Notes: generated by a model from the sequence alone, not told the origin. Counted from the stretch's first letter, positions 1 through 8,279 are shown. The stretch: 64,000 bases of DNA from CAVQCT01 sp964520865 (GCA_964520865.1 CAZFOY010000011.1:7770-71769), one strand, 5' to 3'. Made by a program: numbers and translations.

Positions 1-151
1 CGAGCGTGAGTTCGCGAAGACCCCCCGGGAGGCAGACCAGAATATGTCGGGGGGTCTGCAATGCTTCGGGAAACCTGACAGCTTCCGGTTTCATCCGTCG
101 GGCGATCTGCCGCACTTTTATATTGGCAACGAAATTCTTAATCCCCGTCAC
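1..151 (-). CDS. Partial CDS, possibly glycosyltransferase family 9-like (runs off the window)
   Basis: An open frame runs from a GTG at 151 to the window edge, giving about 50 N-terminal residues. The GTG lies inside the end of the RodZ-like gene (which stops at 138) and is preceded by GGAGG with a 5-nt spacer, which argues for translational coupling. An alternative ATG is at 94. The visible peptide has a basic region and then a short hydrophobic strand ending in PGGLRELTL, which loosely resembles the first beta-strand and glycine loop of ADP-heptose-type glycosyltransferases. That family call is a guess from very little sequence; the existence of the gene is better supported than its product. 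Confidence 0.4.
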   Translation of the reverse strand, partial: MTGIKNFVANIKVRQIARRMKPEAVRFPEALQTPRHILVCLPGGLRELTL

Positions 152-1145
152 CCGTTCCTCCGTGCATTACCGTGTCTTCTACCGGCTGCTTCGGCGTCTG
201 TTGTTCCTGTTGTTCCTGTGGCTGCTGTTCTGTCTTTGGCGCTTCTTTCTTCACAGGCGGGCTATTATCTAAAGCCGGACTTGTCGATTCGGGTTCAGAC
301 GGCGGGCTGAGGAATTTGTGCAAGTTCGCCTGCGTAATTTCAACCCGGGAAATGCGCCCGCTCTGCGGGTCGGTCAGGTTGACCGGCACACCGTTGAGTC
401 TGACCTTCACCAGCGAAGGGATCCCCACCGAGACCAGCATGCGATACGAAGCTTCTACATCGTACTGGCGGCCTGCAACGAGATTTCTGAAAAGTACCGT
501 GTCTCCATCGGCGAGAATCGTGCACCAGGACTGATCGGAGGCGACCAGTTGCAGTTTCAACTTGCCTGGGACCTCGTATCCGACCGTATCGTTCCAATTG
601 AAATTCGCTGCTTCAGCATTTATCTGATGATCCGTCTGACTTGATTCCTCGGCGGAAGTCTGCATCTGGTTTTGATTGGGTTCGGTCGAGGTTGATTTGC
701 TCGAGAAGAAGAAGTGGTTTACTATAAGGAAGATCACGAAGAGCAGGGCCAGAGCGCCGAATATGTAGAGCAGCCATTTGAAAATGCCCGAACTGTCGCT
801 CGGCTCGGCCTCCTCGGACGCGTCTTCTGCCGTCTTTTCGGGCCGAACCTTCTTCTTCGCCTGGGCTCCGTTGGCGCCCGTCTCTTTGGTATCGCCGGCT
901 TCCTCAAGTTCCGCTTTCATTGCTTCCATCGTGCGGGCGTAGTCTATCCCGATCGCTTCGGAATACGATTTGGCAAAAAGCCCGTAGTACAGTTCCGATG
1001 GAAGCTCTCTTATGTCACCGGATTCGATTGATTCAAGGTGGCTCTGGGATATTTTAAGCTGTTCGGCAAGGTCTTCGAGTTTGATCTCTTTGCGTTCCCG
1101 CTCAAGCTTAAGGAGTTCTCCAAATTTCTTTCGTAAGTCGCTCAT
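138..1145 (-). CDS. rodZ: RodZ-like helix-turn-helix membrane protein (DUF4115)
   Basis: The 335-residue protein has an N-terminal HTH_25/Xre-type domain (about residues 5-75, including LEDLAEQLKISQSHLESIE), an acidic/basic linker, one strong membrane span (about 122-147) and a C-terminal periplasmic part resembling DUF4115 (about 190-280). It ends in a P/Q/E-rich tail. This is the architecture of RodZ, which links MreB to the elongation machinery and sets rod shape. It lies 16 nt downstream of maf in a minus-strand operon (dtd-maf-rodZ) and overlaps the next gene by 14 nt. mreB is not in the window, so a generic RodZ-like HTH membrane protein remains possible. Confidence 0.75.
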   Translation of the reverse strand: MSDLRKKFGELLKLERERKEIKLEDLAEQLKISQSHLESIESGDIRELPSELYYGLFAKSYSEAIGIDYARTMEAMKAELEEAGDTKETGANGAQAKKKVRPEKTAEDASEEAEPSDSSGIFKWLLYIFGALALLFVIFLIVNHFFFSSKSTSTEPNQNQMQTSAEESSQTDHQINAEAANFNWNDTVGYEVPGKLKLQLVASDQSWCTILADGDTVLFRNLVAGRQYDVEASYRMLVSVGIPSLVKVRLNGVPVNLTDPQSGRISRVEITQANLHKFLSPPSEPESTSPALDNSPPVKKEAPKTEQQPQEQQEQQTPKQPVEDTVMHGGTGDGD

Positions 1146-1161
1146 AGGTAACAGACTAAAT

Positions 1162-1776
1162 TCATGGTTGGCGGTCTAATATCTCTTTGGAGAGAAGGTC
1201 CAAAAGAGTACGTGGAAAGCCAATGACATTATCAAGATTGCCCTCAATACTGTCAACTAAAAATGCCCCCATCCCCTGTATGCCGTAGGCTCCTGCTTTG
1301 TCCATCGGTTCACCCGTTTCGATATATTCGTCGATCTGACTGCCCGTCACTTCGTTGAAGTAAACCTTCGTATATTCCCGGTCACTCGCAAGTGGTTCAC
1401 TCCGGTACGCCATAGCAAGGGAAGTGCAGACGACATGCTGTTTCCCGGAAAGGGTGGCAAGAATTCTGTGAGCATCCGATTTGTCGAGCGGTTTCTCAAG
1501 CACGACGCCATCCAAGACGACAATCGTGTCACAGCCTATCACCAGCTCGTCCGGTGCCGCGGTCGAAGCAACTTTCAACGCCTTGTCGCGGGCAAGTCTC
1601 ATGGCATAGTCGAACGGTTCTTCTCCGGGAAGCTGGGCTTCATGCAGATCCGGGATCGACTGCCGGAACGGTATGCCTGTTTCAGTAAGCAGTTTGACCC
1701 GGCGGGGAGAGCCGGAGCCGAGTACGATTTTGTATCGTTGGGCGAGTTGTCTGAAGTAAGGGTTAGTCGTGTTCAA
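1162..1776 (-). CDS. maf: Maf-family nucleoside triphosphate pyrophosphatase
   Basis: This 204-residue protein starts its core with KIVLGSGSPRRVKLL (about residues 16-30), the signature phosphate-binding segment of Maf/HAM1-like pyrophosphatases. The conserved GCDTIVVLDG segment with its catalytic Asp and the AGAYGIQGMGAFLVDSIEG motif near the C-terminus are also present. Maf proteins hydrolyse dTTP/UTP or modified nucleotides to the monophosphate plus pyrophosphate, a house-cleaning role historically linked to septum inhibition. Its start overlaps the end of dtd by 14 nt, and rodZ follows after 16 nt, so the three are likely co-transcribed. Length is normal for the family (about 190-205). 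Confidence 0.92.
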   Translation of the reverse strand: MNTTNPYFRQLAQRYKIVLGSGSPRRVKLLTETGIPFRQSIPDLHEAQLPGEEPFDYAMRLARDKALKVASTAAPDELVIGCDTIVVLDGVVLEKPLDKSDAHRILATLSGKQHVVCTSLAMAYRSEPLASDREYTKVYFNEVTGSQIDEYIETGEPMDKAGAYGIQGMGAFLVDSIEGNLDNVIGFPRTLLDLLSKEILDRQP

Positions 1777-2203
1777 GAAGTATTGTCACCGGGCCATCGT
1801 TGTTAAATCTCACATCCATCTTCGCGCCGAAAACTCCGGTTGCTACCGTGAGTTCCGAGGCACGTACCAGTTCTACAAATCGATTGTACAGTTTCTCCGC
1901 CGCTACCGGTTCCTGGGCGTCGGTGAAGGCCGGGCGACGGCCTTTGCGTGTGTCGGCATATAGCGTGAACTGCGAAACGATCATGATCTCGCCTTCGATA
2001 TCGAGCGCCGACCGATTCATCTTCCCTTCGTCGTCCTCGAATATCCGAAGATTGACCGCCTTGTCGGCCAGCCAGCCGCAGGAACCTTCGACATCGCCGG
2101 TTTTCGTGCCCATCAATATCAGCAGGCCCTTTCCGGTCTTGCTGTGCTGTTTCCCGTCGATCCAGACTTCGGCGCCGGACGTTCTTTGTAAAATCAGTCG
2201 CAT
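1763..2203 (-). CDS. dtd: D-aminoacyl-tRNA deacylase
   Basis: The 146-residue product begins MRLILQRTSGAEV, the usual DTD N-terminus, so I place the start at the ATG at 2203; GAGG lies 8 nt upstream. A longer open frame to 2251 adds 16 residues not seen in the family. The two catalytic signatures are present: SQFTLYADTRKGRRPAF and NDGPVTILLE. DTD releases D-amino acids, and glycine mischarged on tRNA-Ala, protecting translation. It is the first gene of the dtd-maf-rodZ minus-strand operon. Confidence 0.95.
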   Translation of the reverse strand: MRLILQRTSGAEVWIDGKQHSKTGKGLLILMGTKTGDVEGSCGWLADKAVNLRIFEDDEGKMNRSALDIEGEIMIVSQFTLYADTRKGRRPAFTDAQEPVAAEKLYNRFVELVRASELTVATGVFGAKMDVRFNNDGPVTILLEHD

Positions 2204-2301
2204 GTTCGTTTCCTCAAGCCCCGAATATATCGGATCGCCGGGGAAAGACAAATGATTTCAGAGAAAATAAGGAGACACGCCTGACGAAACTGTTGACCTT
2301 C

Positions 2302-2781
2302 ATGTATGTACAAAGATCAGGTAGGTTGACACCCTCTTGGGTGTCAACATCGATTCTTCTCAACTTCCTTGTTATCGCGGCCGCAGCTACGTTATTCTCA
2401 GGAGTCAACGTTGACACTGCCAGGGCAGCGGACAGCTCAAATTCGATTCAGCAGGCCAGCTCTGTGGAAGATACGAAGGAGGTCGAGATACCTTTCCAGT
2501 ATCAGCCAACGTCGCCTTCAGAACTCGCACTGGACTTCTACCCGAGACTATTCTCTCCCAACGGGATCAGGATGGACCTTCCGAGTCGCCGGTTGTTCAC
2601 GATAGAGGTATTCAACTTGAAGGGGAGCCCCATCGTGACAATGTCAAATCGCACCTGGGAACAGGGGAGTTATTATTTCCGGGCAGTTGACCTTGCCCGC
2701 AACGGCGACTCCGGTGTGTATTTCGTCAAATTGACGAGTTGTAAGCAGCAGATAGTCAAAAAGTTTGTCCTCCTGAAATAA
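2302..2781 (+). CDS. Small secreted protein with T9SS-like C-terminal sorting module
   Basis: About 159 residues. A signal-peptide-like hydrophobic segment (ILLNFLVIAAAATLF) ends near an ARA-AD cleavage site. The last roughly 75 residues read as the FlgD-Ig/Por-secretion type module: a PRLFSPNG strand, FTIEVFNLKGSPIV, and an ending SGVYFVKLTS...KKFVLLK, which parallels the common ...SGVYFYRL...KMLLVK sorting tail. Almost the whole mature protein is therefore a sorting or adhesion module, which is unusual. The start is uncertain: TTG 2293, ATG 2302 or GTG 2341 are in frame and none has a clear ribosome-binding site; the GTG would give the neatest signal peptide. A perfect inverted repeat sits at 2325-2348. 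Confidence 0.6.
   Translation: MYVQRSGRLTPSWVSTSILLNFLVIAAAATLFSGVNVDTARAADSSNSIQQASSVEDTKEVEIPFQYQPTSPSELALDFYPRLFSPNGIRMDLPSRRLFTIEVFNLKGSPIVTMSNRTWEQGSYYFRAVDLARNGDSGVYFVKLTSCKQQIVKKFVLLK
2325..2348. promoter_or_regulatory. Perfect 10-bp inverted repeat at the start of the small secreted protein
   Basis: GTTGACACCC (2325-2334), a TCTT spacer and GGGTGTCAAC (2339-2348) form a perfect palindrome. If the gene starts at GTG 2341 it lies across the start site. It could be a repressor operator or an mRNA hairpin that hides the start. There is no T-tract, so it does not look like a terminator. Confidence 0.45.
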
Positions 2782-2784
2782 TCT

Positions 2785-2807
2785 TCTTCCGTAGCCCCCG
2801 TCAGTGA
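2785..2807 (+). repeat. REP-like repeat copy 1
   Basis: TCTTCCGTAGCCC followed by CCGTCAGTGA. It shares TTCCGTAGCCC and GTYAGYGA with the copies at 2911 and 3075. Confidence 0.55.
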
Positions 2808-2910
2808 GAATTGGCGATAGTTTTCTTCCGCTGGACAGAGCCCGCGTGAAAGCGCGATAGCGTTCGAGGGAGGGACCTGACCTTGTCCGCAGTCCCTGTC
2901 GGTTCTGTTT

Positions 2911-2933
2911 TCTTCCGTAGCCCATGTCAGCGA
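2911..2933 (+). repeat. REP-like repeat copy 2
   Basis: TCTTCCGTAGCCC followed by ATGTCAGCGA. It is identical to copy 1 over its first 13 bases. Confidence 0.55.
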
Positions 2934-2975
2934 TGGGTGGCGGCAGCCATCCTGAGCGCCACGTGGGGAAAAGAC

Positions 2976-2993
2976 GTTCGGTCCGGACCGAAC
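2976..2993. repeat. 18-bp perfect palindrome
   Basis: GTTCGGTCC joined directly to GGACCGAAC. It lies inside the repeat-rich intergenic region. Possible roles are a protein-binding site or the core of a decayed repeat element. Confidence 0.5.
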
Positions 2994-3037
2994 TAACGGG
3001 TCGACACCCACCTGGCAATCGGCCCGCTGACCGCGGC

Positions 3038-3056
3038 CCTCACGGAGGTGGGCTAC
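3038..3056 (-). repeat. REP-like repeat, inverted copy
   Basis: Read on the minus strand the segment gives GTAGCCCACCTCCGTGAGG, matching the GTAGCCC core followed by a GTGAG element. It faces copy 3, 18 nt away, so the two could pair as a long hairpin. Confidence 0.4.
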
Positions 3057-3074
3057 TGAAGACTGACCGGCGAG

Positions 3075-3095
3075 TTCCGTAGCCCGCGTTAGTGA
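3075..3095 (+). repeat. REP-like repeat copy 3
   Basis: TTCCGTAGCCC followed by GCGTTAGTGA. Same core as copies 1 and 2. Confidence 0.5.
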
Positions 3096-3218
3096 CTATT
3101 GCGACAGCATATGGATCGCAATGTGAGTGATGGCAGAGGCATTTAGTTCAACATCACTATCTGACGCTCACAAAGAAATTACTTGCGCACCGGAATTTCG
3201 ACACGGTTATTTTATGAC

Positions 3219-6200
3219 ATGGATGAGTGTTGTCTGTCGCTGGGAATAGACATCGGTTCTGTCTCAGTCAAGATCGTCCTGCTCAAGGATGGCAGGCTCG
3301 ACCGAACCGTCTATCAACGATTCCAGTCGGGGCCGTTTCGCACGCTGTATCAATTGCTGCACGAAAATTTCCCCGAGCTGCAGGGTGCACCGATAAAGCT
3401 CGGCCTGACCGGCATCGGCGGCAAGACGGCGCAGTCGATCCTTGGCGGCAAGTTCTTCGGCGAGATCGCCGCAATCGCCCACGGCAACTTCATGCTCGCC
3501 CCCGAGATTCGCACCGTTATTGAGATGGGTGGCGAAGACTCCAAGCTTGTTCTGCTCGACTCGACGCAACGTACCGTTCGCGACTTCGCCATGAACGCCC
3601 AATGCGCCGCCGGCACCGGATCGTTTCTGGATCAGCAGGCGGGTCGGCTCAAGATATCGATCGAAGAAGAATTCGGTCAGCTTGCGCTAAAATCGAAGAA
3701 TCCTCCCAGAATAGCAGGCCGGTGCTCGGTATTCGCCAAGTCGGATATGATCCACCTCCAGCAGATTGCTACCCCGGACTACGATATAGTGGCCGGTCTG
3801 TGCTATGCTGTCGCAAGGAACTTCAAGAGTTCGATTGCCCGAGGGAAGAAATTCGAGAAGCCGATCGCATTTGAAGGCGGGGTGGCGGCCAATCCCGGTA
3901 TGGTCCGGGCGTTCACCGATATACTTGATCTCGAACGGGGTGAGTTGATCGTACCGGAACATTATAATGTAATCGGTGCGGTGGGTGCGGCTCGACTGAC
4001 CGAAACGGAACCACAGGCCGACTGCCAGTTCGACATTGAGAAGATCCAGCGGTATCTGAATTTCAGGCGGGTCGCCGAGTCGGGAAGAGAGGCGCTGTCG
4101 TTCGATCATCCCGAGAACAAATTCTATGATGTAACACTCGCCGATGGACCGACTGACATCGATAATCTCGAAGTCTTTCTCGGAGTCGATATCGGTTCGC
4201 TCTCCACTAACCTCGTGCTGATAGACAAGGACCACCGGGTGATTGCCCGGCGATACCTGATGACCGAAGGCCGTCCGATCGAGGCGGTCCGCCGGGGTCT
4301 TCAGGAAATCGGCGAGGAAGTGGGTGAACGGGTAGTTGTGAAAGCAGTCGGAACGACCGGCTCGGGGCGCTATCTCATCGGCGATTTGATCGGGGCCGAT
4401 GTCGTCCGCAACGAGATCACCGCCCAGGCGACCGCGGCGGTTGATATTGACCCGACCGTTGACACGATCTTTGAGATCGGTGGTCAGGATTCCAAGTATG
4501 TTTCGATCGAGAATAAGGCGGTCATCGATTTTGAAATGAACAAGGCCTGTGCCGCCGGAACCGGCTCGTTCCTGCAAGAGCAGGCGGAGAAGCTGAACAT
4601 CAGGATCGAGACTGAGTTTGCCGACAACGCCCTCTGTGCCAAGTGTCCGGTTGGATGCGGCGAGCGGTGCACCGTCTTCATGGAGTCGGATCTGGTCGCC
4701 CATCAACGCTCCGGCGCAGGTAAAGAAGACCTTTTAGCCGGCTTAGCTTACTCTATCGCCAGTAACTACTTAACGAGAGTGGTCGGTGACCGGCGTATCG
4801 GCGATCATATCTTCTTCCAAGGTGGCGTGGCCTGGAATAAGGCGGTGGTTGCGGCGTTCGAAAAACTCACCGGAAAAGAGATTACTGTCCCGCCGCACCA
4901 CGATGTCACCGGAGCTATCGGTGCGGCTATCCTTGCCGAAGAGCAACTTGGACGCGAAGCGTTCCGAACATCGTTCAAGGGGTTCGATTTCTACCGTCTT
5001 CGGTACGAATTGGAGACGTTCCCTTGCGAAGAATGCTCCAACCAGTGCGAAATCCACAAGGTGATTATCGAAGGTGCTGAGCCGCTCTATTATGGTGCAA
5101 GGTGCGAGCGATTCGAAGTAGATAAGTCAGCAAAGAAATCTCTGCCACCCGATTATGCCGCCATCCGACAGCGGCTGCTGTTCAAGCGATACCTTCAGTT
5201 CGATAAACCGGAGAGTCCCCGAGCACGCGTGGGCATTCCGCGTGTCCTGCATTTCTGGGAGTATTATCCCTTCTGGCGGGCATTCTTCGAATCAGCCGGA
5301 TACCAATTGGTCAACTCCGATCTATCCAGCCAGAAAATAGTAGAGGAGGCGCTGGAGCTCTTTTCCGCTGAGACGTGCTATCCGATCAAGATCGTCTATG
5401 GGCATATAGCAAATCTGCTCAAGAAGGAAGTCGACATGATATTTCTTCCTTCGCTTATCAAGGTGATGGAGGGTGTGGATGACTTCGAGAGCGGCGCGTA
5501 TATTTGCCCCTACGTTCAGACAATCGGCTCCTCCCTGAAAGTCAGGTTCGATTTCGAGAAACATGGTGTGCGATTCGTTAACAGCATTATTTCGCTTAGC
5601 AGTGACCAGGGGAACTTAAAGAATAACTTGAAGTCGATTGCGAGCGATCTCAAGCTGAATGATCGCGAGTTCGGGCGGGCCATAGAGGCCGGAGTTCAGG
5701 CCTATCGGATGTATCGCCAGAGTCTGGTGGACGAAGGCAGGCGCATTCTGGACGAGCTTGGCGATGACGAGAAAGCGCTCGCGATTGTCAGCCGGCCGTA
5801 CAACGGCTATGACCGGAAGCTGTCACTGGAACTGCCCGACAAAATCCGCCATCTTGGCGTGAAGGCGATACCGCTCGACATGCTCGATATCGGGGCTGGT
5901 GATGTTGAGTTCCCGTTTATGTACTGGCGATACGGCCGTAAGCTTCTTGCCGCTGCCGATTTTGTACGGAATCATCCGAAACTATTCGCCGTTTATATTA
6001 CTTCGTTCGGCTGCGGCCCCGACTCGTTCATCAGTCATTTCTTCCGCCGCGCCATGTCAGGGAAACCATATCTCCAGCTGGAGCTCGATGAACACTCGGC
6101 CGATGCCGGGCTGATCACCCGCTGTGAGGCGTTCATAGATTCGCTCCGCTTCCATCGCTTCAAACCGCCGGTATCGAAGTTCTCGATCGCCGACGACAAT

Positions 6201-7424
6201 TTCAGACCGTTCGAAAAGATCATCTACATTCCCAATATGTGTGATCACGCGTACGCGCTTCGCTCGGCGTTTGAGCGGTTCGGACTCAAGGCGGAAGTCC
6301 TCGATGAACCGGATGAGTTGACGCTCGACTACGGCAAGAAGTTTACCTCCGGCAAAGAATGTTTTCCGTGCGTGATTACGACCGGTGACATGATCAAGAA
6401 GATCCGTTCCGATTCGTTTGATCCGAAGAAAGCGGTGTTCTTCATGCCCGGTGCGAATGGACCCTGTCGATTCGGACTGTACAGCCAGTTTCATCGGATT
6501 ATCCTCGATGATCTCGGCTATTCCGAGGTCCCGATCTTTTCACCCAACTCGCAGGACGGCTACGGCGATTTCGGCCTCGAGGGAACGGCCTTCCGTAAAA
6601 CGGCATGGCGGGCGATGGTGTTTACCGACTGCCTGCAGAAACTGATGCTCGGTACCAGGCCGTATGAAATCAATCCGGGGGAGACGGAAAAGCTGTACCT
6701 TCGGTTCCTTCACCGCATGGACGATGCTGTTGTGCACGACGACTCGTTGGAAGCCCTGGCGGCACAGGCGGCGGATGCCTTTAAGTCGATTCCAACCCGC
6801 GATGAACACCGTCCGCTGGTCGGCGTCGTCGGTGAGATCTACCTCAGAAATAATCGGTTTTCGAACAACTTCTTGATTGAGAAACTCGAACGCCTCGGAA
6901 TGGAAGTCTGGCTGTCGACTTTCACCGAATGGCCGCTGTATACTTCGCTGATCTACCGTCGCGATGCCCTTCAGAGTCTCGACATCAAAGGAGTAATCGA
7001 TGCATCGCTGCAGCTATTCGTTCAGCATCGACACGAGCAGAAGATAATCAACAGCTTCTCAAAGTATCATCCGGTGCGGATAGATTATCCGGTTGCACAG
7101 ATTCTCAAGATGGCCGCCAAGTATCTCCCGCTGGACTACAAGGGGGAAGCCATACTCTCGATCGGCAAGGCCCTGGAGATGGTACAGGAGGGTGCGTTCG
7201 GAATCGTCAACGCCATGCCGTTCAATTGCATGCCGGGAACGGTTGTCTCCTCGCTGTCGCGAAAGATCTCCGATGATCTCGGCGGCGTCCCCTGGCTGAA
7301 TATCAGCTACGAAGGATTGCGCGACTCGGGTGAAGAGACCCGTCTTGAAGCGTTCTCCGAGCAGGTTCGAGCCTGGGAGACGGGTCGGCGGCTGGAGCAG
7401 ATATCCGCGGCCGATCGCGATTAG
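3219..7424 (+). CDS. Acyl-CoA dehydratase activase-type protein, two BadF/BadG ATPase domains plus DUF2229
   Basis: About 1401 residues from the ATG at 3219; an in-frame TTG at 3183 would add 12 residues of no family character. Two ASKHA ATPase domains stand in tandem. The first begins LGIDIGSVSVKIVLL with MNAQCAAGTGSFLDQQ; the second begins LGVDIGSLSTNLVLI and carries FEIGGQDSKY, NKACAAGTGSFLQEQAEK and a cysteine-rich CAKCPVGCGERC segment. A long C-terminal region with CFPCVITTGDM and MPGANGPCRFG matches DUF2229/CoA-dehydratase-like modules. Relatives of 2-hydroxyglutaryl-CoA dehydratase activator use ATP and an Fe-S cluster to inject an electron into a partner. The substrate cannot be told, and no separate dehydratase subunits lie nearby. 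Confidence 0.85.
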   Translation: MDECCLSLGIDIGSVSVKIVLLKDGRLDRTVYQRFQSGPFRTLYQLLHENFPELQGAPIKLGLTGIGGKTAQSILGGKFFGEIAAIAHGNFMLAPEIRTVIEMGGEDSKLVLLDSTQRTVRDFAMNAQCAAGTGSFLDQQAGRLKISIEEEFGQLALKSKNPPRIAGRCSVFAKSDMIHLQQIATPDYDIVAGLCYAVARNFKSSIARGKKFEKPIAFEGGVAANPGMVRAFTDILDLERGELIVPEHYNVIGAVGAARLTETEPQADCQFDIEKIQRYLNFRRVAESGREALSFDHPENKFYDVTLADGPTDIDNLEVFLGVDIGSLSTNLVLIDKDHRVIARRYLMTEGRPIEAVRRGLQEIGEEVGERVVVKAVGTTGSGRYLIGDLIGADVVRNEITAQATAAVDIDPTVDTIFEIGGQDSKYVSIENKAVIDFEMNKACAAGTGSFLQEQAEKLNIRIETEFADNALCAKCPVGCGERCTVFMESDLVAHQRSGAGKEDLLAGLAYSIASNYLTRVVGDRRIGDHIFFQGGVAWNKAVVAAFEKLTGKEITVPPHHDVTGAIGAAILAEEQLGREAFRTSFKGFDFYRLRYELETFPCEECSNQCEIHKVIIEGAEPLYYGARCERFEVDKSAKKSLPPDYAAIRQRLLFKRYLQFDKPESPRARVGIPRVLHFWEYYPFWRAFFESAGYQLVNSDLSSQKIVEEALELFSAETCYPIKIVYGHIANLLKKEVDMIFLPSLIKVMEGVDDFESGAYICPYVQTIGSSLKVRFDFEKHGVRFVNSIISLSSDQGNLKNNLKSIASDLKLNDREFGRAIEAGVQAYRMYRQSLVDEGRRILDELGDDEKALAIVSRPYNGYDRKLSLELPDKIRHLGVKAIPLDMLDIGAGDVEFPFMYWRYGRKLLAAADFVRNHPKLFAVYITSFGCGPDSFISHFFRRAMSGKPYLQLELDEHSADAGLITRCEAFIDSLRFHRFKPPVSKFSIADDNFRPFEKIIYIPNMCDHAYALRSAFERFGLKAEVLDEPDELTLDYGKKFTSGKECFPCVITTGDMIKKIRSDSFDPKKAVFFMPGANGPCRFGLYSQFHRIILDDLGYSEVPIFSPNSQDGYGDFGLEGTAFRKTAWRAMVFTDCLQKLMLGTRPYEINPGETEKLYLRFLHRMDDAVVHDDSLEALAAQAADAFKSIPTRDEHRPLVGVVGEIYLRNNRFSNNFLIEKLERLGMEVWLSTFTEWPLYTSLIYRRDALQSLDIKGVIDASLQLFVQHRHEQKIINSFSKYHPVRIDYPVAQILKMAAKYLPLDYKGEAILSIGKALEMVQEGAFGIVNAMPFNCMPGTVVSSLSRKISDDLGGVPWLNISYEGLRDSGEETRLEAFSEQVRAWETGRRLEQISAADRD

Positions 7425-7636
7425 TCTTCTGCCCGTGCTCGGCGGGCAGGGTTTTCCTGATGGATTTTATGCTTTTCCTTGAATCATTCAGGCCTTATGT
7501 TGCATCTAAACGTAGATCAATCGCCCCTTTGCGCCCCCTTGCGGAACCGCTGTTTGTTGTAGGTAAGTGGAACAAGGGCGAGCTAAGGACGTTATAACAG
7601 CAAGCTTTTTGAAAGTTAACATAATTGGAGGAATAT

Positions 7637-7963
7637 ATGAGCAAACCGATGGATATCACCGACGACACCTTCGAAGCGGAGGTGCTTCAGGCTGACAAAC
7701 CGGTTATAGTCGATTTCTGGGCGACCTGGTGCGGTCCGTGTAAAATGATTGCACCGATCCTCGAAGAGATCGCCGGCGAGTACGAAGGCAAGCTGAAAGT
7801 GGTGAAACTGGATGTTGACGCGAATAATAAGACGGCCGGCAAGTATAATATCATGTCGATACCGTCGTTACTGTTCTTCAAGAACGGTGAAATCGTCGAT
7901 CAGGTGATCGGCGCCGTTCCGAAAGCCCAGTTGTCCGCCCGCTTGTCCAAAGTATTGGCATAA
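7637..7963 (+). CDS. trxA: Thioredoxin
   Basis: A 108-residue classical thioredoxin with the redox motif WCGPCK at residues 31-36 and the cis-proline segment SIPSLLFF near residue 75. The start is the ATG at 7637, with GGAGG 5 nt upstream; the longer open frame from TTG 7627 overlaps that ribosome-binding site. It reduces cytosolic disulfides. It stands alone, with 212 nt upstream and an intrinsic terminator directly downstream, so it is likely monocistronic. Confidence 0.95.
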   Translation: MSKPMDITDDTFEAEVLQADKPVIVDFWATWCGPCKMIAPILEEIAGEYEGKLKVVKLDVDANNKTAGKYNIMSIPSLLFFKNGEIVDQVIGAVPKAQLSARLSKVLA

Positions 7964-7985
7964 GCAAGGTCACCGGATGAGTTTG

Positions 7986-8017
7986 AGCCGGTTCGGTAGC
8001 ACGAACCGGCTTTTTTT
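7986..8017 (+). terminator. Intrinsic terminator after trxA
   Basis: AGCCGGTTCG, a 6-nt loop, CGAACCGGCT, then a run of T. A 10-bp perfect stem. Confidence 0.9.
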
Positions 8018-8124
8018 CTGGACGCCGGATATTTCTGAGAGTTACACGGCCTGACCGACACAAATGAAAATCAGACGATTTCCCCTGAGAACCAAACGGT
8101 TGAGATTTCCGTTTTTATTATATA

Positions 8125-8149
8125 GGCAGATTTGTATATTAAATCTGCC
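8125..8149. promoter_or_regulatory. AT-centred 9-bp inverted repeat upstream of the small membrane ORF
   Basis: GGCAGATTT, a 7-nt spacer GTATATT, and AAATCTGCC. It lies 31 nt before the GTG of the small ORF at 8181 in an AT-rich stretch. The arm/spacer layout looks more like a dimeric repressor operator than a terminator. Confidence 0.4.
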
Positions 8150-8180
8150 GGTAGTCAAATCTTCATAGACGAGGAAGACT

Positions 8181-8279
8181 GTGGACTGGTATGACATTCT
8201 GTTCGCCGCAGCATTTATCATCATCTGGCTTGTCCTGGTGACTAAGGTGTTTCCCCGGTTGGGTATAGGCGGTACCTGA
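8181..8279 (+). CDS. Small single-span membrane protein (32 residues)
   Basis: GTG at 8181 is preceded by GAGGAA with a 4-nt spacer. The 32-residue peptide starts VDWYDILFAAAF, runs through one hydrophobic helix (FIIIWLVLVTKVF) and ends PRLGIGGT before TGA. It sits alone between trxA and the rhomboid gene. The same frame stays open for 37 further codons past the TGA and two hairpins lie directly downstream, so readthrough or selenocysteine insertion is a possibility discussed in the findings. Ribosome-binding site and hydrophobic pattern support expression; the function is unknown. Confidence 0.45.
   Translation: MDWYDILFAAAFIIIWLVLVTKVFPRLGIGGT

Larger units (their letters stand above)
2782..3218. 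other. Non-coding region with REP-like repeats
   Basis: No credible gene is visible in this 437-nt stretch between the small secreted protein and the acyl-CoA dehydratase activase-type gene. It contains three direct copies and one inverted copy of a GTAGCCC..GTYAGYG unit, one weaker copy near 2839 (AGCCCGCGTGAAAGCG), and an 18-bp palindrome at 2976-2993. Composition and layout resemble repetitive extragenic (REP/RAYT-type) DNA. Confidence 0.55.

Noticed and set aside
2785..3095. A CRISPR array in the repeat-rich region
   Set aside because: Only three or four imperfect copies at irregular spacing, one inverted, and no cas genes.
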